A stretch of 10,898 nucleotides of DNA from Candidatus Woesearchaeota archaeon (GTDB lineage: Archaea > Nanobdellota > Nanobdellia > Woesearchaeales > GW2011-AR4): the NCBI GenBank assembly GCA_016185865.1, contig JACPMU010000009.1, positions 1-10,898 on the forward strand, written 5' to 3'. Both the position numbers and the translations under genes were made by a program. Below, in pieces: positions 6,674 through 10,898 of the stretch (positions are counted from its first letter, which is position 1; the number at the start of each line of letters is the position of its first letter). Below the pieces are notes generated by a model. The model made no database searches, was not told the origin of the DNA, and worked only from the letters and a program-made list of their open reading frames with translations.

Positions 6674-6823
6674 CTACTTTTGCCCTTGCCGATGCGCATC
6701 ATCAATAAAACCAACAACGCCTATTGGCATGTGTTCTGGCGCTATAAAACCGACGGTGACTCCGTTACCAGAATAATATGTTATATTGCCTTCCTTTCTA
6801 ATGTAGGTAATTTTGACCCCCAA
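6674..6823 (-). pseudogene. Probable 5' part of the frameshifted hypothetical gene
   Basis: Minus-strand frame bounded by TGA (6827-6829) and TAG (6674-6676), with a possible TTG start at 6821-6823. Its 49 residues look like real protein: strand-like KITYIRKEGNITYYSGNG followed by VTVGFIAPEHMP and IGVVGFIDDAHRQGQK. There is no ATG near its beginning. The TAG follows CAA AAG; adding one base to the A4 run (plus-strand T4 at 6678-6681) turns the end into QKVDLKSVLKTLEQ, which runs smoothly into the 157-residue frame. It could instead be a small independent gene coupled to the next one. Sequencing error, true mutation and programmed frameshift cannot be separated from one sequence. Confidence 0.45.
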
Positions 6824-6840
6824 TATTCAAAAGTTAGGGC

Positions 6841-6852
6841 ATATTTAAATAT
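6841..6852 (-). promoter_or_regulatory. TATA-like box upstream of the split hypothetical gene
   Basis: Palindromic ATATTTAAATAT. Read on the minus strand, TTTAAATA is centred 22.5 bp before the TTG at 6823, somewhat closer than the 25.5-27 bp seen elsewhere in the window. A second box, TTTATA (6865-6870), lies at the very end of the tRNA gene and would give a leader of roughly 18 nt. Confidence 0.45.
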
Positions 6853-6885
6853 TTTTTGCATAGGTATAAAGTGGGGCTGCCCGGA

Positions 6886-6913
6886 ATTGCATGCGGTAGC
6901 TTCCTTCCCGCAA
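6886..6913 (-). other. tRNA-Pro intron 2, 28 nt, in the T loop at 59/60
   Basis: Bulge-helix-bulge: exon helix CCCGG/CCGGG, central helix TTCA with TGCA (three of four pairs, one T-C mismatch), 3-nt bulges AAT and ATT, and an intron helix TGCGG/CCGCA of five perfect pairs. Cutting after the second base of each bulge restores the standard T loop TTCAAAT. The intron interrupts box B, so a search for uninterrupted tRNA genes could miss the gene. Confidence 0.85.
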
Positions 6914-6934
6914 TTTGAACCGGGGCCGGACCCA

Positions 6935-6952
6935 GATTGGAGATATGCCTTA
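6935..6952 (-). other. tRNA-Pro intron 1, 18 nt, canonical position 37/38
   Basis: The pre-tRNA folds into a bulge-helix-bulge: exon helix GGCCC/GGGTC, 4-bp central helix TTGG (exon) with CCAA (intron 3' end), and 3-nt bulges GGT and TCT. Cutting after the second base of each bulge removes exactly 18 nt and leaves a 7-nt anticodon loop. The intron-internal helix is minimal because the intron is so short. Confidence 0.85.
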
Positions 6953-7012
6953 CCCCAAGGGCCAATTCTGCCAGGCTATACTACAGCCCCATAAAACAAG
7001 GTTTTCAGGCTG

Positions 7013-7021
7013 TTATTTAAA
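7013..7021 (-). promoter_or_regulatory. TATA box of tRNA-Pro
   Basis: TTTAAATAA on the minus strand, centred 27 bp before the first base of the tRNA at 6990, so transcription should start at or very near the mature 5' end. The box overlaps the TAA stop of the surface-protein gene. Confidence 0.7.
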
Positions 7022-9419
7022 CATTTTTAAGAAATATCTTTTTTATTGCCAGATAACACCCGACAATAAGCAAGACTCCAGTGAAAGCAATAAAAATTCC
7101 CAAACTGGCTGTTCTGCTTGATTTAACTGTTTGGCCGGTTATAGGGGATATTCCTTCCGGCTGAATATTTTCCTTTATTTTTTTAATTGTTTTGCCTATG
7201 TACCCCAATGGCTTGATTATATTAACAAGCTTTTTCTCGTCTGCAGAGCATTGCTGCAATTCAGCAGGCTTGTTTGCTGGAAAAGCGCATTGGTTTGCAT
7301 CAATGCACTCTCTTTTTCTAAATCCATCGATACAAGCTGACCATTCATCGCATTGCCAGTCAGAAATGCAAATCAGGCTTCCTCCGCCTCCACTGCCGCT
7401 GCTTCCGCCGGAGCTGCCTCCTGATGCTGAGGAGCTTGAAGAGCTGCCTGACTCTAACGATGGCTTTGCATAATCGAGTTGCACAATTCCAGAATGCTTC
7501 AGCCCCTGGATTTTATATTTATTCGATGTTGAATTATAAGTGCACGTGTAAGAATTTTGCGAAGTGCCATCGCACTCGACCTTGAACTCATTGCTTAAGC
7601 TGCAATCGCCGCTTATTTCGCTTATTAATATTATTTCTTCGTCTTTAATGCAGATTCCATTAATTGTTGCATTGATTTTATCCATGTACAAGGTTTTTGT
7701 AGTGCCTTCAGGAATTTTTAATCCACTGACCAGCAATGAGCCTTTTGCATTTCCGCTCTGCCTGTTGATGCTGATATTTGCCAAATTCAGCCTATGGAGA
7801 AAAAAGTCAAAGTCGAACTCTGCAATTGTAAGATTGCTGTCCCTGAACCTTACTCTTGCGGTTTTGTTGAACGGCTTTGACAGATTGTTTGAATTGTCAA
7901 TGAAAACCTTGAGGCTTAATGTGGAAGTGTTTACTGAATTCTCGTTTCCAATTATTTTATCAATATCATCTTCAATGCCGTCATTGTCAGAGTCTTTATC
8001 CAAAACCGGCTTATTGCCAAGCCTGATGATTATTCTCTGGGCATTGTTGCTTTCATCCGATTCTTCAACAAGATTCTGAAGGTCTGCAACTGCATTTATT
8101 TCAAAATCAGAGGCATTTGCAAAATTAAGCTGGTAGGTTATTTTTGAATCCCTGTCCAAAATGGCTGCTTTAGTGCTTTTTGAAAATGAGTTGTTGCCGA
8201 AAATATCGATGTTTGCATTGAAAGCGTGCTTTTTTCCTATATTGCTCAATGTTATGTTTATCGTAAGATTTTCTGTTCCATCTGATTCAACTATGTTTAC
8301 GGCCAAATCAGGCAAGTCTGGATTTTCAAAGTCGTTGAAGTTGTAGCTTTTTGTTGTGTAAGCAGCAGTCAGTTTATCGGTTAACACTCCGTTCTCGTAC
8401 AGCTCAATGCTTTTTATCACAAACGGGCCGTTGATTTTTTTTTCATTTATATTCGCGCCGCTGAATTGCAGCGGAATTGCATTATTTCCTGTGTCCAAAT
8501 TTACTGAAAGATTTTTTGTTTCCACAAGGACTCCAAACAAGTCATGCAATGCAGCAGCCAAAATGAAGCTTCCTGCGCTAAAGGCGCTGATATCAGCATT
8601 GATTTTAAGAAAGTCAAATTTGCCATTGCCGTCAATGTCAACTCCTTCGTCAGCAAAGCCGGAAACATAAGAGCTTGAGGCAAAATCCCTGAAGTCATAA
8701 AAGGAAGTTGCAAAATCCGTCTTGTATGTCTTTCTGCCTATTTTTACTGACGAGATTGAAAAGTTTCCAGTATAATGCGTTCTTTTTATTGCTTCGCTGT
8801 CAAAATCAAAGACAATATTGTTTGTCCCTTGTTTGAATGTTTTGCTGCCCTTTGAGAATATTGACTGGTTCGCATAGCCTAGGAATAATGTTGTAATGTG
8901 CGTTTCATCTTTTGGGGAATTGACAGTAACGTTTATTCTTAGCTTTTTATCAATTATTGTATCGTGAATATCCGGTATTCTGAACCCTTCCTCGTAATTG
9001 GAATAAATCTGCGTCAAAATATTGTCTTTCCTGAATTTCTGCTTTCTGGTTGAGTTATACACTTTAATGGTATAGTTGAACTGCTCCTGCGAAAGCAAAA
9101 GCGAGCTGAAAGTGATGTTTGCCTTGTTGATTCCTGCAGCAAGCGTTTTGTTGGTTTCATTTGCCAGAACTCCGTTCCTGTCAAACAGATTGATGACAAA
9201 AACAAATGTTCCTGCAGTATTTAAAGTGGTTAATTCAAAGACAAGCGTGTCATTAATTTCATTTTCATTTTTGTCAATCATAAAATCTGTATAACCTGTC
9301 ACGCTCATCTGGGTTGTCAGTGCAGAAAAATCATACTTGGCAACAAGCTCCTTGATTGTTATAGGGTAAGCTAGTGGAATCAGCATCATAAAAGCCAAAA
9401 CCATGCACCCCAACTTCAT
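7017..9419 (-). CDS. Secreted, membrane-anchored surface protein with CARDB and thrombospondin-1-like domains
   Basis: An 800-residue envelope protein of unknown binding partner. Order: signal peptide about 1-19; a beta-rich unit that occurs about three times (42-145, 155-246, 254-364), two copies opening with an acidic DxxxNxxND or DIDGNGKFD loop; a CARDB adhesion domain about 366-467 (DLPDLAVNIV to ESNNAQRIII); a calcium-type loop DKDSDNDGIEDDID at 474-487; a beta region; a Ser/Gly linker 656-681; a six-Cys thrombospondin-1-like module (C684, C690, C696, C705, C711, C724; WQCDEWSACIDG); then ITGQTV and a C-terminal membrane helix 773-793 with a Lys-rich tail. About 20 N-x-S/T sequons suggest heavy N-glycosylation. 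A longer frame starts at 9566 with GTG, but the signal peptide and a TATA box 26.5 bp upstream fix the ATG at 9419. Confidence 0.88.
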   Translation of the reverse strand: MKLGCMVLAFMMLIPLAYPITIKELVAKYDFSALTTQMSVTGYTDFMIDKNENEINDTLVFELTTLNTAGTFVFVINLFDRNGVLANETNKTLAAGINKANITFSSLLLSQEQFNYTIKVYNSTRKQKFRKDNILTQIYSNYEEGFRIPDIHDTIIDKKLRINVTVNSPKDETHITTLFLGYANQSIFSKGSKTFKQGTNNIVFDFDSEAIKRTHYTGNFSISSVKIGRKTYKTDFATSFYDFRDFASSSYVSGFADEGVDIDGNGKFDFLKINADISAFSAGSFILAAALHDLFGVLVETKNLSVNLDTGNNAIPLQFSGANINEKKINGPFVIKSIELYENGVLTDKLTAAYTTKSYNFNDFENPDLPDLAVNIVESDGTENLTINITLSNIGKKHAFNANIDIFGNNSFSKSTKAAILDRDSKITYQLNFANASDFEINAVADLQNLVEESDESNNAQRIIIRLGNKPVLDKDSDNDGIEDDIDKIIGNENSVNTSTLSLKVFIDNSNNLSKPFNKTARVRFRDSNLTIAEFDFDFFLHRLNLANISINRQSGNAKGSLLVSGLKIPEGTTKTLYMDKINATINGICIKDEEIILISEISGDCSLSNEFKVECDGTSQNSYTCTYNSTSNKYKIQGLKHSGIVQLDYAKPSLESGSSSSSSASGGSSGGSSGSGGGGSLICISDWQCDEWSACIDGFRKRECIDANQCAFPANKPAELQQCSADEKKLVNIIKPLGYIGKTIKKIKENIQPEGISPITGQTVKSSRTASLGIFIAFTGVLLIVGCYLAIKKIFLKNV

Positions 9420-9441
9420 TGCAAGGCAAGATAAAGCCGTA

Positions 9442-9449
9442 TTATAAAA
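9442..9449 (-). promoter_or_regulatory. TATA box of the surface-protein gene
   Basis: TTTTATAA on the minus strand, centred 26.5 bp before the ATG at 9419, so the mRNA should be leaderless. Confidence 0.72.
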
Positions 9450-9479
9450 GATTTTCCCATGAATGCAGGGCACCAGCAC

Positions 9480-9488
9480 TTTTATATA
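9480..9488 (+). promoter_or_regulatory. TATA box for the structured element
   Basis: TTTTATATA, identical over nine bases to the polB box at 9616-9624 and also preceded by AC. It predicts a plus-strand start near 9510-9511. The core is nearly symmetric, so it could also serve the minus strand. Confidence 0.55.
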
Positions 9489-9500
9489 GAGAGAATCTGA

Positions 9501-9580
9501 GGAATGCGAGTGAGCATGGAGATGAGCGAGCGAGAGGCGAGCTCTCGCATTCCACCACTCGCTCACAACTCACCGATTTT
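9501..9580 (+). other. GC-rich self-complementary element, candidate small RNA or micro-ORF
   Basis: This stretch stands out from the AT-rich surroundings by its GC content and self-complementarity. TGAGCGAG (9523-9530) pairs with CTCGCTCA (9558-9565), and stacked on it CGAGAG (9531-9536) pairs with CTCTCG (9542-9547) around a 5-nt loop GCGAG; a 10-nt bulge CATTCCACCA lies on the 3' side. At DNA level GGAATGCGAG (9501-9510) is also a perfect inverted repeat of 9544-9553. A TATA box predicts a start near 9510, the hairpin ends just before ACA (9565-9567), and a T4 run follows at 9577-9580. The predicted RNA also contains a short frame from GTG 9510 to TAA 9584 (24 codons). Function is unknown. 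Confidence 0.5.
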
Positions 9581-9615
9581 CTAATACAAAAGCCTGATGA
9601 TCTTGTCGTCGATAC

Positions 9616-9624
9616 TTTTATATA
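9616..9624 (+). promoter_or_regulatory. TATA box of the DNA polymerase gene
   Basis: TTTTATATA centred 27 bp before the ATG at 9647; predicts a leaderless mRNA. Confidence 0.75.
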
Positions 9625-9646
9625 TCAAAAACCCTTCTCGTGCAGC

Positions 9647-10898
9647 ATGGCAGAGAATATCCAGTTTTTCCCTTTGGACGCAAATTACAGGGTAGAGAAC
9701 GGAAAGGCAGTCATACACTTGTACGGAAGGACAGCTGACAACAGGCAGATTTCCGTTCTTGACGGCAATTTTGAGCCTTATTTTTATGTCATCCCAAAAG
9801 ACGGCATCAACATAAGCGAAAAGCTTGAAAAGATAAGAGTGGAGAATGCAGATGATGTTTCCTTTGTGACAAAAACAGAGGCTGTTATAAAAAAATTTCT
9901 TGGAAAGGAGGTTTTTGCGATAAAGGTTTATACAAATTTGCCAAGCAGCGTCCCTATAATCAGGGAAGTGATTAAGGAATGGGAGATTATTGAATCAGCG
10001 CACGAGTATGACATTCCTTTTGTAAGAAGGTATTTGATAGACAAAAACATAACTCCTTTGATTCTTCACCAGGCAGTTGGCGAATTCTCAAGCCAAAAAT
10101 CAAGAGCTGATGTGTTCAGGGCAGACAGGATAGAGCAGATAAGCACCGATACCTTGCACAATCCAAAAGTCCTTGCATTTGACATCGAGACATACAGCCA
10201 TTTTGACTTTGCGATTGACGCAGAGAAAAACCCGATAATAATGCTTTCCTTCTATGGTGAAAATTTCAAAAAGGTATTTGTGTGGAAAAAGTTCAAAACA
10301 AATGCTGAGCACATAGAATTTGTTGATAGCGAGTCTGAACTGATTGAAAAATTCAAGGAAACAATTGACAGCTACAAGCCTGATATTTTGACAGGCTACT
10401 TCTCTGACGGGTTTGATCTGCCTTACATAAAAACAAGGGCTGACAAGTATAAGATAAGGCTTGACATTGGACTGGACTATTCCGAATTAAAAGTAAGGAA
10501 TACCCGCGAAACAACAGTTGCAATAAACGGGATAACGCATCTTGACATATTCAAGTTCATAAAAAAAATAATGGGAGGAAACCTTGAGACATACTCTTAT
10601 GACTTGAACGCCGTTGCATCCGAGCTGCTTGACGAGAAAAAGCACGATGTTTCACTTGCGGAGCTCCCGCATGCCTGGGACAATGAAAATGAAGGCTTGG
10701 AAAAGTTTTGCGAGTATTGCCTGAATGACTCGGTTTTGACGTATAATTTGGCGGTAAAGATGCTTCCAACAATAATAGAGATGGTCAAAATAGTGGGCAT
10801 CCCGATTTACGATGTCAACAGGATGGGATTTTCGCAGCTTGTTGAATGGTACATAATGAAGCAAGCGTCGCAATTTAATGAGATTGCTCCCAACAAGC
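9647..10898 (+). CDS. polB: DNA polymerase, family B (replicative), N-terminal part
   Basis: DNA-directed DNA polymerase with 3'-5' proofreading. The window holds the first 417 codons of an expected 780-800. The N-domain (1-130) matches archaeal enzymes that stall at template uracil: FEPYFYV (P44) and SVPIIRE (V102, equivalent to V93 of the Pyrococcus enzyme), then EYDIPFVRRYLIDK. A linker (about 138-172) is longer than in Pyrococcus. The exonuclease domain has ExoI FDIE (D179, E181), ExoII GYFSDGFDLPY (D257) and ExoIII YCLND (Y357, D361), so all catalytic acids are present, although ExoII carries Phe252 where Asn is usual. The end reaches LVEWYIMKQA and NEIAPNK, the entry to the palm. The ATG lies 27 bp after a TATA box. 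It is divergent from the surface-protein gene. Confidence 0.95.
   Translation, partial: MAENIQFFPLDANYRVENGKAVIHLYGRTADNRQISVLDGNFEPYFYVIPKDGINISEKLEKIRVENADDVSFVTKTEAVIKKFLGKEVFAIKVYTNLPSSVPIIREVIKEWEIIESAHEYDIPFVRRYLIDKNITPLILHQAVGEFSSQKSRADVFRADRIEQISTDTLHNPKVLAFDIETYSHFDFAIDAEKNPIIMLSFYGENFKKVFVWKKFKTNAEHIEFVDSESELIEKFKETIDSYKPDILTGYFSDGFDLPYIKTRADKYKIRLDIGLDYSELKVRNTRETTVAINGITHLDIFKFIKKIMGGNLETYSYDLNAVASELLDEKKHDVSLAELPHAWDNENEGLEKFCEYCLNDSVLTYNLAVKMLPTIIEMVKIVGIPIYDVNRMGFSQLVEWYIMKQASQFNEIAPNK

Larger units (their letters stand above)
6872..6990 (-). tRNA. tRNA-Pro: tRNA-Pro(GGG) with two introns
   Basis: Minus-strand gene of 119 nt including discriminator A (6872). The acceptor stem is perfect, GGGGCTG with CAGCCCC (7/7). 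After removing an 18-nt intron (6935-6952) and a 28-nt intron (6886-6913) the product is 73 nt: anticodon stem GGCCC/GGGTC (one G-U), loop TTGGGGT with anticodon GGG (6954-6956), variable loop CGGC, T stem CCCGG/CCGGG (5/5), T loop TTCAAAT. Conserved bases T8, A14, G15, G18G19, A21, T33, C48, T54T55C56 and A58 are present. The D stem is weak (GTAT against GAAT, with one A-A mismatch and two wobble pairs). CCA is not encoded. The gene has its own TATA box 27 bp upstream, overlapping the stop of the surface-protein gene. Confidence 0.88.

Noticed and set aside
6935..6952. CTCCAAT as a Trp anticodon loop (CCA)
   Set aside because: The sequence before it cannot pair with the CTGGG after it; instead CCAA pairs with the exon as the 3' end of the intron, giving tRNA-Pro(GGG).
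6680..6994. Plus-strand open frame of 104 codons
   Set aside because: It lies across the minus-strand tRNA-Pro and the split hypothetical gene and has no protein-like pattern; it is a shadow.
7564..8079. Plus-strand open frame of 171 codons, hydrophobic
   Set aside because: It is antisense to the surface protein; the hydrophobic look comes from reading the complement of Asp/Asn/Lys-rich codons.
9420..9566. N-terminal extension of the surface-protein gene from a GTG at 9566
   Set aside because: It would place 49 His/Arg-rich residues before a clear signal peptide, runs through the self-complementary element and both TATA boxes, and has no initiation signal.
9594..9600. CTGATGA as the C box of a C/D guide RNA
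   Set aside because: The first base is not a purine and no CTGA D box follows at a suitable distance.
1..10898. CRISPR array, insertion sequence or phage module
   Set aside because: No regularly spaced direct repeats, transposase or integrase motifs, or structural phage genes were seen.

Overview
The window reads as archaeal, most likely a DPANN-type archaeon of the Woesearchaeota/Pacearchaeota kind; the phylum is an inference from gene content and style. Evidence for an archaeon: a family B DNA polymerase with the hyperthermophile-type uracil-reading N-domain, archaeal-type NMN adenylyltransferase (NadM) and FAD-synthetase-like nucleotidyltransferase (RibL type), a diphthine-ammonia-ligase-like PP-loop protein, TATA-box promoters 25-27 bp before start codons, and a tRNA gene interrupted by bulge-helix-bulge introns. 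Base composition is AT-rich, genes are tightly packed and Shine-Dalgarno sites are mostly absent.

Layout. 1-2253 (+): end of a YkgJ-like cysteine-cluster protein, dnaJ, and a small exported TPR-like protein, in one overlapping operon. 2256-2759 (-): nadM, converging on it with a 2 bp gap. 2833-3093 (-): an orphan 86-residue protein. 3253-3999 (+): a divergent Dph6-like ATP-binding protein. 4012-4890 (-): a helical-repeat protein. 4933-6156 (-): a compact operon ribL-like / VKOR / DoxX. 6189-6823 (-): a gene of unknown function that appears split by a frameshift. 6872-6990 (-): tRNA-Pro(GGG) with two introns. 7017-9419 (-): an 800-residue secreted, membrane-anchored surface protein with CARDB, calcium-loop and thrombospondin-1-like parts. 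9420-9646: divergent promoter region holding a GC-rich, strongly self-complementary element with its own TATA box. 9647-end (+): the first 417 residues of DNA polymerase B.

Three results stand out. First, the tRNA-Pro gene on the minus strand is intelligible only if an 18-nt intron at 37/38 and a 28-nt intron in the T loop (59/60) are removed; both junctions fold into bulge-helix-bulge motifs and the spliced product is a well-formed tRNA apart from a weak D stem. Second, six protein genes have a TATA box centred 25.5-27 bp before the ATG, which predicts leaderless mRNAs and fixes the true starts of two genes whose longest reading frames are 28-49 codons too long. Third, the structured element at 9501-9580 has a TATA box nearly identical to that of polB and could be an undescribed small RNA or a 24-codon leaderless micro-ORF.

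Functionally the window mixes housekeeping (chaperone, NAD and FAD synthesis, translation-factor modification, replication) with envelope biology (VKOR disulfide formation, DoxX, surface protein). No phage genes, insertion sequences or CRISPR arrays were seen.
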